From CAZZCU01 sp964652825 (GTDB lineage: Bacteria > Bdellovibrionota_B > Oligoflexia > Oligoflexales > CAZZCU01): DNA of 64,000 bases. The number at the start of each line of letters is the position of its first letter. Positions within the stretch are counted from its first letter, which is position 1. Shown piece after piece: positions 45,292 through 54,459 of this stretch. The stretch spans positions 1 through 64,000 of the forward strand of contig CAZZCU010000007.1 in assembly GCA_964652825.1 (NCBI GenBank). Reading direction: 5' to 3'. The position numbers and the translations under genes are program-made. The notes beneath the pieces were generated by a model. The model saw nothing but the letters and a program-made list of their open reading frames with translations, ran no database searches and was not told the origin of the DNA.

Positions 45292-46702
45292 AAATCCCGA
45301 AGCATTGATTAAATGCAGCAAATGTTGGCAGAACGATCAATGGCAGATCGTCTGGCAAGCTGAGATTGTACGACCGGGCGCGGACGTGACTGAACGCAAG
45401 CGGCAACGTATTTATCTGAGTATCAATGTCGCACAACAACATCGCGGCATCATGTTGTTAAATGATAAGCCGGCGCAACTAAACGCCACTGGCAGTATGG
45501 CCAGCAAAATCCGCAAACATATTCCAGGTTGTCTCATAACAAAAATCCTGGTCTCGCCAGCAACCAACGCCATCTGCATACCATTGTACTCGCGGCCACA
45601 AAATCCTCCCGCCTATTATCTGCTGCTGGATGACGCCAGACCCCCGGCTTTGGAGCTGATCAACGACAACAACGAAAGTCTGTTGCGTTATGGCCAGGGC
45701 GGAACTTACACGAAAGCCAAATTATTTCAGGGACAACTCGCCGACGACGGCTGGCGCGACATCCTACCTCGGCTGATCGACGAACTAGCATTACCGGCAG
45801 CAGCGACAACCACGACCAACGAGACCGCGGCACCGGAGTTGGCGGCGCAGCGCGAACTCGGGCGACGACTGGCGCGCAAGCTAAAGACTTTAAAGAAAGC
45901 CCAGGAAAAACAAGAGCAACATGTACCGCAAGCAAGGCAGGCGGAACACCTCATGATGCAAGCGCATCTGTTGCAGCGTTTTTTGTATCGGATTCAACCG
46001 GGAGCAAGCGAGCTGGTTTTAGGTGCCGCGGAAACCGGTACCGAAGCAACAACGATTCCTCTCGATGAAAATCTGGAACCCGGCGCCAATCTGGAAGCTT
46101 TGTTTCTACGTGCAAAACGCGCGCGACATGCCAAAGATGCCAGCGGCAAGCAACTCAGCGGCATCGAACATGATCTGCGCATCGTCGCAGACGATCTGGC
46201 ACGTCTGCGTGGCTCGGAACTCGTACCGGCGACAGAACTTGCTGTAATCGCCCGCCGGCACCAGTTACAAACCTCGCAGGCATCCAGCAAAAGTAAAACC
46301 ACGCCGGTCGCCAAACCCTTCAAGACTTTTTTATCGGCAACCGGTACATCGATTTTTGTCGCAAAAAGCGCCGCTGATGGTGACCAACTGCTGAAGGCGG
46401 CTAAAGCCAATGATTTTTGGTTTCATTGTGTCGGTGCTACCGGCTCACATGTGATTGTGCCGTTTCAGAAAAGTTTTGCCCAGGGTTTGCCGCCTGAGAC
46501 CGAGCACGCAGCGGCAATGCTGGCATTGCATCATTCGACGTTGAGGCAAAATCATGCTGGCGAGGTTTATCGCAGCCGTCGCCAGTTTTTGCGCAAGCGT
46601 AAAGGCATGCCGGCTGGACTTTGGACGATCGAGCGTTCGGAAACTATTTTTGTTAAATATACCGCCGCCGAGCTGGAAGAGCTGTTCGCGAGACATCCAT
46701 GA
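45284..46702 (+). CDS. NFACT-family protein (RqcH-like)
   Basis: A protein of 472 residues. The C-terminal NFACT-R domain is well conserved (KANDFWFHCVGATGSHVIV, then SRRQFLRKRKGMPAGLW). Central coiled-coil arms are visible (LARKLKTLKKAQEKQEQH; RAKRARHAKDASGKQ). The N-terminal NFACT-N domain appears short and diverged, and the total is about 100 residues below RqcH. RqcH binds stalled 50S-peptidyl-tRNA and adds Ala tails; whether this diverged protein does is uncertain. Its first Cys pair (CSKCW) is unusual. The start overlaps the previous gene by 8 bases. Confidence 0.8.
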   Translation: MHKNPEALIKCSKCWQNDQWQIVWQAEIVRPGADVTERKRQRIYLSINVAQQHRGIMLLNDKPAQLNATGSMASKIRKHIPGCLITKILVSPATNAICIPLYSRPQNPPAYYLLLDDARPPALELINDNNESLLRYGQGGTYTKAKLFQGQLADDGWRDILPRLIDELALPAAATTTTNETAAPELAAQRELGRRLARKLKTLKKAQEKQEQHVPQARQAEHLMMQAHLLQRFLYRIQPGASELVLGAAETGTEATTIPLDENLEPGANLEALFLRAKRARHAKDASGKQLSGIEHDLRIVADDLARLRGSELVPATELAVIARRHQLQTSQASSKSKTTPVAKPFKTFLSATGTSIFVAKSAADGDQLLKAAKANDFWFHCVGATGSHVIVPFQKSFAQGLPPETEHAAAMLALHHSTLRQNHAGEVYRSRRQFLRKRKGMPAGLWTIERSETIFVKYTAAELEELFARHP

Positions 46703-48030
46703 ACACGAACAACATCGGTAAATTTGATCTGCACACGCATCTCTTCGGATGTCTGACAGCCGCTGATGTCTGGGAGATAGGACGCGATCGCGTTGCTACT
46801 CACACCACCGGCCTGGAATGGTACGCCCGCGAGTATCAGGCGGCAGTGGGACGCACACCGAATTGGCGAAGCTATTGGCAAAGTCCAAGCGGCCTGACCG
46901 AGCTCGAACAGGATTTTCTTTTGCGCGAGCCAGCATCGTTTGCGATCTTTCAGGCCAAGTTCAATCTACTGATTGCTTTATTTCCCCTGGCGGCTGATTC
47001 GTCAGCGATGATCTTGCAACATGTCGGGCGTCAACATGCGCGGGATGGACTGACGGCGGTGGAATACCGCACGTTATTGCCAATGCGCTTTACCAAAGAG
47101 CAGGTTGATGATTATCTCGGCGCTTTGACCGCTGTTTGCGAGGAACTGACTCACGACAGCGACGGTGTATTTTCGCCGCGACTGGCATTGAGTTTGCCGC
47201 GCCCGAATCGCGAATTCACCGATCGCTACCAACTGCTGCGTAGCTGGCTGCAGGCGCATCCGCGGCAGGCGCGCTATATTACTGGCATCGACTTGTGCGG
47301 ATTTGAGGAGCCCGATCCGCCGCGCGACAAAGTCGAGCCTTTTCGGCAAATCAGCCACGATAACAGCGCCGGTCAATCTCTTAAAATTTTACATCACGTC
47401 GGGGAATCATTTGTCGGCTTAAGCCTGGCGTCCGCGGCACGCCGTGTTTTTGAGGCGGGGCACGCTGGTGCCGATCGGCTTGGGCATGCGTTGGCTTTGG
47501 GCCTGGCGCCGGAGTTATTCGCCGCGCGCAAGCAGTGGCCGGAGGCACGTCACGAGCGCCTATACCATCTCACCTGGCTGCAACGCCACGCATCCTGGCT
47601 GGCCGAACGCGGCTACTTGGTCGAGCAAACCACCATCGCTCATGAGTTGGAGGCGCTGCAAGCAAGCAATCTGCCTGAGGTTGCTCTCACTTATGACGAC
47701 GAGGCTATAGCGACGACCAGACGACTGCAGGATGCGCTCATGCGCGGGTTGGCGGAACTCCCCTGCGTGATCGAAAGCTGCCCGACTTCCAATCACCTTA
47801 TCTCAGCACAACCCTTGGCGGATCATCCTTTGCGGCGATTTCTTGAGAACGGTCTTAGGGTCTGTATCGGTAGCGATGATCCAGGCATCATGGCCACTAG
47901 CCTCGATCGGGAGCTGAGGCTTTGCGCCGACGTTATCGGCAGCGACGCAAACGCCATGGCGGCTTTGACAAATACAGCCCGAGAAATTGCCGAGACACAT
48001 CTGGATTTAGGACTTTCGCGAAGCCCTTAA
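46699..48030 (+). CDS. Adenosine deaminase-superfamily hydrolase
   Basis: A protein of 443 residues with all ADA superfamily metal and catalytic blocks: FDLHTHLFG near the N-terminus, LHHVGESFVG (HxGE), DRLGHALALG, IESCPTSNH and CIGSDDPGIM. It is about 100 residues longer than standard adenosine deaminase, the extra length lying between the first and second motifs, as in ADGF/AMP-deaminase-like and some unassigned bacterial members. The likely substrate is an adenosine-type nucleoside or derivative. ATGA overlap with the NFACT gene. Confidence 0.82.
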   Translation: MNTNNIGKFDLHTHLFGCLTAADVWEIGRDRVATHTTGLEWYAREYQAAVGRTPNWRSYWQSPSGLTELEQDFLLREPASFAIFQAKFNLLIALFPLAADSSAMILQHVGRQHARDGLTAVEYRTLLPMRFTKEQVDDYLGALTAVCEELTHDSDGVFSPRLALSLPRPNREFTDRYQLLRSWLQAHPRQARYITGIDLCGFEEPDPPRDKVEPFRQISHDNSAGQSLKILHHVGESFVGLSLASAARRVFEAGHAGADRLGHALALGLAPELFAARKQWPEARHERLYHLTWLQRHASWLAERGYLVEQTTIAHELEALQASNLPEVALTYDDEAIATTRRLQDALMRGLAELPCVIESCPTSNHLISAQPLADHPLRRFLENGLRVCIGSDDPGIMATSLDRELRLCADVIGSDANAMAALTNTAREIAETHLDLGLSRSP

Positions 48031-48079
48031 AGCCGTCATAATTGAGGGTTCAAGGCTGGACCTTTTTTTTGGATCTGTT

Positions 48080-49888
48080 ATGGAAGAACAAGATAATCCC
48101 AAATTGTTTCGCATTCGCCATTCGCTCGCGCACGTCTTAGCTCAGGCCGTACAGACGAAATTTCCGGGCGTTAAGTTGGGTTTTGGTCCGCCTACCGACA
48201 CCGGGTTCTTCTATGATTTCGACTTTGGTGCACAGCAAATCTCTCTCGATGATCTCAAGGATATCGAGAAAATCATGCGCCGTATTATCGCCGAACGCCA
48301 AGCATTCCAACGCGATGATCTTGATGCCAAAGGCGCCAAGGCAAAACTCCAAGCCCTAGGCGATGAGACCTACAAACAAGAAAACGTCGAGAATTTGCAG
48401 CAACGCGGTGTTACCAATTTTTCTTTTTACTCAAATGGCAAATTTGCTGATCTCTGCGAAGGTCCGCACGTGGAACATACCGGACAGCTGCCGCCCGATG
48501 CCTTCAAACTTGATCGCGTCGCTGGCGCCTATTGGCTCGGCAGCGAAAAAAACAAAATGCTGACGCGCATCTACGGCTTGGCTTTTGAAAACAAGGATCA
48601 GCTCCAGCAATTTGTCAAACGCCGGCAGACAGCCGAGGAATTCGATCACAAAAAACTCGGCAAAGAACTCGATTTATTTCATTTCGACGATTTGATCGGC
48701 AAAGGTTTACCGCTGTGGCTACCAAACGGCACGATCATTCGCGAAGCCGTTGAGGATTTTGCCAAAGAAAAAGAACGTGCTTACGGCTATCAACGAGTCG
48801 CCACCCCGCATGTCACCAAGGCAGATTTGTTTCTAAAATCGCAACACCTACCGGCTTATGCTGACTCGATGTTTCCGCCGATGATCGCCGAGGATGAAGG
48901 CAAGAAACAGGAATTTTATCTCAAGCCGATGAATTGCCCGTTTCATCATCTGATTTTCAAATCAAGGATGCGTAGTTATCGCGATCTGCCGCTGCGACTC
49001 GCGGAGTACGGCACAGTTTATCGCTATGAGCAATCCGGAGAACTCAGCGGCCTGCTGCGCGTACGCTGCATGACCATGAACGACGCGCATATTTATTTGA
49101 CTCCCGATCAGTTTGAAAGCGAATTCCGCCAGCTCATGCAGATGTACGATGAGTTCTACACGACTTTTAAACTGAGCAACTACAAGCATCGCCTGTCGAT
49201 TCGCGGTGGCAATAATCCCGAGAAATTCAAAGGCGATCCGATCATGTGGGACAAAGCCGAAGCCATGCTGGCAAAAGTCATGGACGATATGGGCATCAAG
49301 TATGTCATCGGCGAGGGTGAGGCCGCGTTCTACGGTCCAAAGATTGATTTTCAATTTAAGAATCTCATGGGCCGTGAAGAAACCATGTCCACCATTCAGG
49401 TTGATTTCCTCAACTCAAAGAATTTTGATCTAAGCTACATTGATGAACAAGGCCAGGCGGTGGAGCCGGTCATTATTCATCGCGCTCCCTTGTCGACGCA
49501 CGAACGCTTTTTATCATTCATCACCGAGTACTATGGTGGAGCGTTCCCCACCTGGATGGCACCGGTACAAGTCGCATTGATTCCGGTCAACGAAGAGTGT
49601 TTTGCTTATACCAATCAATTGGCTGACGAGCTGAAGACCAAAGATGTACGGGTTATCGTTGACGACTCGAACAATACCTTTAACAAGAAGATACGTAACA
49701 ACACTGTGCGTAAAATTCCAATCATGCTGATTATCGGCGCCAAAGAAGTTGCCGAAGATAACGTGACGATTCGTCGTTACGGCGTGCAGGAACAAAAACA
49801 AGCACAGCGACAGGCGTTTGTCAGTGATCTTCTGGAAGAAATCAGAACGCGAACGATGCTACGCGAGCCGATGGGATCCATCATTTAA
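48080..49888 (+). CDS. thrS: Threonyl-tRNA synthetase lacking the TGS domain
   Basis: A synthetase of 602 residues. It begins directly at the editing domain (RIRHSLAHVLAQAV with the HxxxH, then CEGPHVEHTG), so the N-terminal TGS domain of about 60 residues is absent. The class II core has MNCPFHHLIF, GLLRVRCMTMNDAHIY and HRAPLSTHERF, giving the Cys and two His of the catalytic zinc, and the anticodon-binding domain is complete. Only 49 bases separate it from the previous gene, so a missing TGS cannot be hidden upstream. A weak ribosome-binding site. Confidence 0.93.
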   Translation: MEEQDNPKLFRIRHSLAHVLAQAVQTKFPGVKLGFGPPTDTGFFYDFDFGAQQISLDDLKDIEKIMRRIIAERQAFQRDDLDAKGAKAKLQALGDETYKQENVENLQQRGVTNFSFYSNGKFADLCEGPHVEHTGQLPPDAFKLDRVAGAYWLGSEKNKMLTRIYGLAFENKDQLQQFVKRRQTAEEFDHKKLGKELDLFHFDDLIGKGLPLWLPNGTIIREAVEDFAKEKERAYGYQRVATPHVTKADLFLKSQHLPAYADSMFPPMIAEDEGKKQEFYLKPMNCPFHHLIFKSRMRSYRDLPLRLAEYGTVYRYEQSGELSGLLRVRCMTMNDAHIYLTPDQFESEFRQLMQMYDEFYTTFKLSNYKHRLSIRGGNNPEKFKGDPIMWDKAEAMLAKVMDDMGIKYVIGEGEAAFYGPKIDFQFKNLMGREETMSTIQVDFLNSKNFDLSYIDEQGQAVEPVIIHRAPLSTHERFLSFITEYYGGAFPTWMAPVQVALIPVNEECFAYTNQLADELKTKDVRVIVDDSNNTFNKKIRNNTVRKIPIMLIIGAKEVAEDNVTIRRYGVQEQKQAQRQAFVSDLLEEIRTRTMLREPMGSII

Positions 49889-49912
49889 TCCGGTGTCATA
49901 GGAGCGCAGAGC

Positions 49913-50884
49913 ATGGCCAAGCGTATCCTCATCATTCAACTGCGCCAACTGGGCGATATTTTATTGACGACGCCCTGTATTACGGTGCTGCGTCAGGCTT
50001 TGCCAGATGCTCAAATCGACTTCTGCGCGCATCGCATGGGTCGCCTGATTCTTGACGGCAACCCACACCTCAACCATCTGCACACTTATGGCGATGATTT
50101 TACGCTCAAACAACATTGGCAATTCATCACGCATCTGCGCAAGCAACGCTACGATTTGGTTTTCGACTTTATGAATAATCCACGCAGTGCGCTCTTTAGT
50201 ATCGCCTCGGGCGCCACTCGGCGCCTGGCGTTTCAATCAGCGCGTGCCTGGTGTTATACGCAGACCACGCCACGACCGTTAGATGAGCATTATATCGCCC
50301 AAGAAAAACTCAAGCTTGTGCGCGCCGCCGGCATCGATGCTGCAACGACACCTTTGGTGTTGCCGCTGTCATCCGAGCATCACCTGCCAACAACGGCGTT
50401 TGCTGCACGACATCCGGAGTTCAAGCTAGCGCCTTTGCGGGTGGTTCTGAGTCCGACGCATCGACGCACACCGCGACAATGGCCGCTGGAACGATATGCG
50501 GCGATCGCGGATTTTTTAGCGCGCGAGTGGGCAGCCTTTGTTTCCTGGAGTTGGGGCCCGGGAGAAGAACATATCGTTGATCAGTGCATCGCGCTCACCA
50601 AAACCGCGACTTACAAAATGCCGGCCACCAATTTTCGCGAGATGGCGGCGTTTATCAAAAGCCACGATCTTTTTATCGGCAACTCCAACGGTCCCAGCCA
50701 TGTCGCGGTTGCCGTGGATATCTGTTCGCTGCAACTACATGGTCCCACCCGCTCCAGTTCTTGGTGCCCGCAAACCGAGAAGCACCAGGCGCTTCAGGCA
50801 CCAAGCCAGCAGGGTGATATCTCGGCCATCACCGTTGAGATGGTAATCGATAAGTTGACGGCAATGCGTCCGCAGATCAGATGA
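49913..50884 (+). CDS. GT9-family (heptosyltransferase-like) glycosyltransferase
   Basis: A protein of 323 residues. The N-terminus KRILIIQLRQLGDILLTTP and the C-terminal nucleotide-sugar site DLFIGNSNGPSHVAVAV are the two defining GT9 blocks, as in WaaC, WaaF and WaaQ. It transfers a heptose or related sugar onto the LPS core in the cytoplasm. GGAGCG precedes the ATG. It is the last gene of the long co-directional run; a repeat-like element follows. Confidence 0.87.
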   Translation: MAKRILIIQLRQLGDILLTTPCITVLRQALPDAQIDFCAHRMGRLILDGNPHLNHLHTYGDDFTLKQHWQFITHLRKQRYDLVFDFMNNPRSALFSIASGATRRLAFQSARAWCYTQTTPRPLDEHYIAQEKLKLVRAAGIDAATTPLVLPLSSEHHLPTTAFAARHPEFKLAPLRVVLSPTHRRTPRQWPLERYAAIADFLAREWAAFVSWSWGPGEEHIVDQCIALTKTATYKMPATNFREMAAFIKSHDLFIGNSNGPSHVAVAVDICSLQLHGPTRSSSWCPQTEKHQALQAPSQQGDISAITVEMVIDKLTAMRPQIR

Positions 50885-50944
50885 TTTGGTAAAAGTGCAA
50901 ATATATTTATTGCTCTCAATGAGATCCCAATCCTGAACGTATCC

Positions 50945-50974
50945 CGTCATTCTGAGGCAAAGCCGAAGAATCTC
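50945..50974. repeat. REP-like intergenic element (CATTCTGAGGC...GAAGAATC type)
   Basis: CATTCTGAGGC, AAA and GCCGAAGAATC form an imperfect hairpin: arms ATTCT-GA-GGC and GCC-GA-AGAAT with tandem GA/GA mismatches. Sequences of the form 'TCATTCTGAG...GAAGAATCT' recur between genes in many bacterial genomes as I recall them. Only one copy is seen here. The 141-base gap holds nothing else but the leader of the next gene. Confidence 0.5.
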
Positions 50975-51025
50975 TTAATTGCCGACACCAATCGACCGAT
51001 AACAAGCACTCACGAGGAAACCAGA

Positions 51026-53029
51026 TTGTCAGTGCTATTTTTCACTTATCGTCGTTATCTATTGATCGCAGCCATATTCGTGGCCACGATCAAGCCAGTG
51101 TTGGCCAATAGCGATCCTTATAGCGCGGTCAAGCGCGAAGAATTAAGCAATGGCACCATGCTTTATCTGGCGCCAAGTAGCGCCGCAAACACAGTGAAAG
51201 TTTCCTTTCATTATCGCTTTGGTGCCGCGCACGAAAGTGAATCCGATCACGGTCTCGGTCATGTCATTGCTCAAGCGTTACTACATACGCCACAACGCGC
51301 CAACGACAAGGCGGCCAGTGCTCTTATTCGCCAATCCGGCGGTAAAGTGGATGTACAGATACATCCTTGGGAGACTCACTACGATGCCGAAATCAATGCC
51401 GACCAAGCCGGCTGGTTGCTGGAACGTTTCGCCGCCCTTTTATTGCGGCGTCAACTCACTGATGATCTCATTGCTCAGGCCAAACGCGATCTCCTAATCG
51501 ACGTAGGCGCAACCAATCTGCTATGGCAACGGCTGCGGGAGTTCACCCCATCGACTGGACCGTTAAAAGCGAATTTCTGGCAACGCGAGATGCAATGGAT
51601 GCCGCCAACCACCGCGTCAGCAACTACATGGAGCAATCTGCCGCGCCTAACCACGGCCCAGGCACAAGCACATTATCAACAGCATTATCTGCCACGTCAT
51701 TTGACGATTGTCGTTGCCGGCGGCTTTGCCGCGGACAAAATGGCTAAACAGATTCGCGACAGTTTTGGCAAACAACGCAACACCAAACAAGCAACAGCCC
51801 CGCTCGCACCATCGCCCACCTTGACCAAGCGCCCGTATCGTTTCGCAACGCATGGCGCCGAGCATGGCCGCATCGCGCTTGGGATCAAACTCGACAATAT
51901 GACCGCCAACGAGGAAATCGCGCTGACTGCCTATCTACAGCACTATGCACATCGACTAAATACGCAGCCGCAAACACAAACCACCGGCTTCGGCCCCACT
52001 GCCAAAGCCGATCTGGCGATTTACCGCCGCGCCGGTTATGCGACGATGGATGTAAAAACATCACGCGGCAATCACGCGGACTATCTGACAACCATACGCC
52101 AGCAAATGCGTCAGGAGGCTGCGCTCGGCAAAGCAAATCGTGATTTTTATCGCGATATGCGTGCTTACTATCGCCGCCTGATGACCGAGGGCCCCGCCGA
52201 TGCCGCAACCATGCATGCGGCGGCCCTGTATATGCATCATCTCTATAGCAACTATCGCGAAACCCGTACGCCCGTGCAAATCATCAACGATCTGAAACTT
52301 ACAGGCTTGCGCGATACTCTGCGCAAAACCTTTGCCAAAAGCTGGTCCTATCAATACATCGAGGAACCACCGCTATTCAGCAAGCACGAGCATCTCGTTT
52401 ATCTGGGTGCGCTCGCGTTACTCTTGTTACACTTGATGAAGCAACTGTTGAAAACCAGCTTTGCTCACACGCAGATTCGCTATGTGCGCCGACTGCGCCT
52501 GGCGCCGCTATCGCTAGCCAAAACACTGGCCTATGCCGGAATCGTAGCCGTCGCGGCGGGTTGGGCGCAAAATTTGTACTTGGACATGCTCGTCCATTTT
52601 GCCTGGACGCATAAAGAGCTGCTCACCTACTACGGGCCACTCGCGATTTATCTGGGAATCTTTGTACCGGGACAACTACTGGTGCTGGCGAGTATCCCCG
52701 ATAAACTGATGATTGTTGGCAATAGCCTGACACTGAAGAGCAAATACATGTATGCGCGCAAAGTACCACTAAACAATATTGTTGCTGCTGAGTCGATACG
52801 CCCCTGGCGTCTGTTCACTCGACTCAATTTCAAAACCAAATTTTATCACTGGGCGGTGTGGCGCAAAGGTCTACTGTTAACCTGCAACGATGGACGAAAA
52901 TTCTTCTGCGCGGTCAGCGACTGTGACCAGGTCGTCAGTGAAATAAATGAGTTCCGCAAAGTTGTGAAACCCACTTTTGATCAATCCCTGGAAGTTTTTG
53001 AAGCTTTCAACGAAAGCGAAGCGGCCTAG
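51026..53029 (+). CDS. M16-like pseudopeptidase with C-terminal membrane helices
   Basis: A protein of 667 residues. The signal peptide (LLIAAIFVATIKPVLANS) leads into an M16/insulinase-like domain: ELSNGTMLYLAPS, VSFHYRFGAAHESES, then GLGHVIAQALL, and later PRHLTIVVAGGF. The zinc motif HxxEH reads HVIAQ, so the catalytic Glu and second His are lost and proteolysis is unlikely. Three hydrophobic helices follow (near 455, 500 and 535) and then a C-terminal cytoplasmic beta domain resembling a small PH-like module (VGNSLTLKSKYMYARKVPL). The fused layout is not one I know. The TTG start has GAGGAAA upstream. Confidence 0.65.
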   Translation: MSVLFFTYRRYLLIAAIFVATIKPVLANSDPYSAVKREELSNGTMLYLAPSSAANTVKVSFHYRFGAAHESESDHGLGHVIAQALLHTPQRANDKAASALIRQSGGKVDVQIHPWETHYDAEINADQAGWLLERFAALLLRRQLTDDLIAQAKRDLLIDVGATNLLWQRLREFTPSTGPLKANFWQREMQWMPPTTASATTWSNLPRLTTAQAQAHYQQHYLPRHLTIVVAGGFAADKMAKQIRDSFGKQRNTKQATAPLAPSPTLTKRPYRFATHGAEHGRIALGIKLDNMTANEEIALTAYLQHYAHRLNTQPQTQTTGFGPTAKADLAIYRRAGYATMDVKTSRGNHADYLTTIRQQMRQEAALGKANRDFYRDMRAYYRRLMTEGPADAATMHAAALYMHHLYSNYRETRTPVQIINDLKLTGLRDTLRKTFAKSWSYQYIEEPPLFSKHEHLVYLGALALLLLHLMKQLLKTSFAHTQIRYVRRLRLAPLSLAKTLAYAGIVAVAAGWAQNLYLDMLVHFAWTHKELLTYYGPLAIYLGIFVPGQLLVLASIPDKLMIVGNSLTLKSKYMYARKVPLNNIVAAESIRPWRLFTRLNFKTKFYHWAVWRKGLLLTCNDGRKFFCAVSDCDQVVSEINEFRKVVKPTFDQSLEVFEAFNESEAA

Positions 53030-53038
53030 CCTAGGCTT

Positions 53039-54328
53039 TTAGCCGCGTGTTCCGATGCGGGCAAAACGCGCAAGATCAGGCGCGGCGCCGCGACCCACAA
53101 CCATGGAAACGGTATCCGGTGCCGACTGCCAGGCAATCACATTCAACTGTTCGCTGGCATAAGTCTGGTAAATCAGACCATCAACATTCCCCGGCTGCGC
53201 CTTCGGCAGATCACTCAGCTTAGCTTTGTAGCTGAACACAAACAGGTACTCTTTGCGAGTCGCATTGAAATACTGCACCACCGAGACTTTTACCGGCTCG
53301 TAATCCATAACGCTGGCGCCATCGGGCCGCCAATCAGGAGGCAGAGGCCTCAAAGCCATCGGCGAAAATTCCAGACCGGGATGTTGAGCAAAGTACTCAA
53401 CGATCTCGTTCACATCATTCGAGGGAAGATTCAGGCGACTGCCATCCACCTCTTCTTCCATCGCCAGCGCTTCATAAACGATATTCTGCAAAGCATTAAA
53501 AGGCGTTTCGCGGCGCGGCGAGAAGTAATAAACCAATGCCAGAATCGCCGCCAACGCCACGAGGATGATCGTGGCACGCCGACGCATATTGCCGGTGGCT
53601 TCCCACTGATCGACTTCTTCGATCTTCTGCGCTTCCATCGTCTCGCGCACTTCTTTGGTTTCAACAAGTTCCTGGAGCTTGGTATTTTGAATCTCCGCCA
53701 GATAATAACCCTGCATTGCCAGCTGAAAACTGCCGAGTGCTTGCTTAAACTTATCGACCGCGGTTTGATTGGCATTGTTTGCTAGCAGCTTCGTAAACTT
53801 TTGTGCCTTCTCGCCGGTCAACTCGTCATTCAGATATTCCGGCAAGTACAACAAGAAGAACTCCGGCTCGCTGACCTTGGTACCGGGAATGAGATACGCA
53901 CGCGCCGCCGCCAGATTTTTGCGCACGGCATCCTCGGCGAGACTAAGCGTGGTTGCCACTTCGCTGATCGATAAACCCACGAAATCGACGGCGCATAGAA
54001 CCCCCCGTTGGTTGCGATCAAGGTTCTCCATCAACTTCTGCAACGGCGACGTCGCCTTATCGCTTGGACCATTGCCAGCGCCGTCCAATTGTCCCCAGCA
54101 TGCCTGCAGCAAAAAAGCGCGAATCGCCATGGACGGCATACCGTACAGCTTTTCCAGCTTGGTGACCGCCGTCTCAAACGACCTGACCACCGCGGCAAAC
54201 GCTGTTTCCCGATTTAGGCATAAAACGTAGGCAAACCGATAGACTACATCGGCCTCACTGCAAACCTTCTCGACGTAGAAAGTCGCCAGTTTTTCGTCAT
54301 AGTTTTGTAAAGCTGTTTTCATTCCCAT
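53039..54328 (-). CDS. Sigma-70-like / anti-sigma-like transmembrane fusion
   Basis: A protein of 429 residues. The N-terminal 150 residues look like an ECF sigma factor: a region 2-like helix pair (VVYRFAYVLCLNRETAFAAVV) and a clear region 4 helix-turn-helix (LDRNQRGVLCAVDFVGLS, ISEVATTLSLAEDAVRKN) at 104-147. Next comes a segment like the anti-sigma N-terminus (LLYLPEYLNDELTGEKAQKF) without zinc Cys/His, a charged coiled coil (205-245), one membrane helix (252-269) and a periplasmic domain of about 150 residues. It would tether a sigma-like DNA-binding domain to the membrane. Whether it still binds RNA polymerase is unknown. Convergent with the M16-like gene, 9 bases apart. Confidence 0.7.
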   Translation of the reverse strand: MGMKTALQNYDEKLATFYVEKVCSEADVVYRFAYVLCLNRETAFAAVVRSFETAVTKLEKLYGMPSMAIRAFLLQACWGQLDGAGNGPSDKATSPLQKLMENLDRNQRGVLCAVDFVGLSISEVATTLSLAEDAVRKNLAAARAYLIPGTKVSEPEFFLLYLPEYLNDELTGEKAQKFTKLLANNANQTAVDKFKQALGSFQLAMQGYYLAEIQNTKLQELVETKEVRETMEAQKIEEVDQWEATGNMRRRATIILVALAAILALVYYFSPRRETPFNALQNIVYEALAMEEEVDGSRLNLPSNDVNEIVEYFAQHPGLEFSPMALRPLPPDWRPDGASVMDYEPVKVSVVQYFNATRKEYLFVFSYKAKLSDLPKAQPGNVDGLIYQTYASEQLNVIAWQSAPDTVSMVVGRGAAPDLARFARIGTRG

Positions 54329-54400
54329 GCGGGGGCCCTGCCACGATTGCGAAATCTATAAGATATTTTTTAAGTCTTAGAATTATATTAACATGTTATC

Positions 54401-54416
54401 AATGATCGGAATCATT
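54401..54416. promoter_or_regulatory. 6-bp inverted repeat in a divergent intergenic region
   Basis: AATGAT-CGGA-ATCATT, a perfect palindrome between the sigma/anti-sigma fusion gene and kdsB, in an A/T-rich stretch holding both promoters. It is a candidate operator. The half-sites resemble those of Fur boxes, but the 4-base spacer does not fit the classical box. Confidence 0.35.
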
Positions 54417-54459
54417 AGGCAAGAAGCAATCATGTTTTATCCCCACAGATGAGCACATC

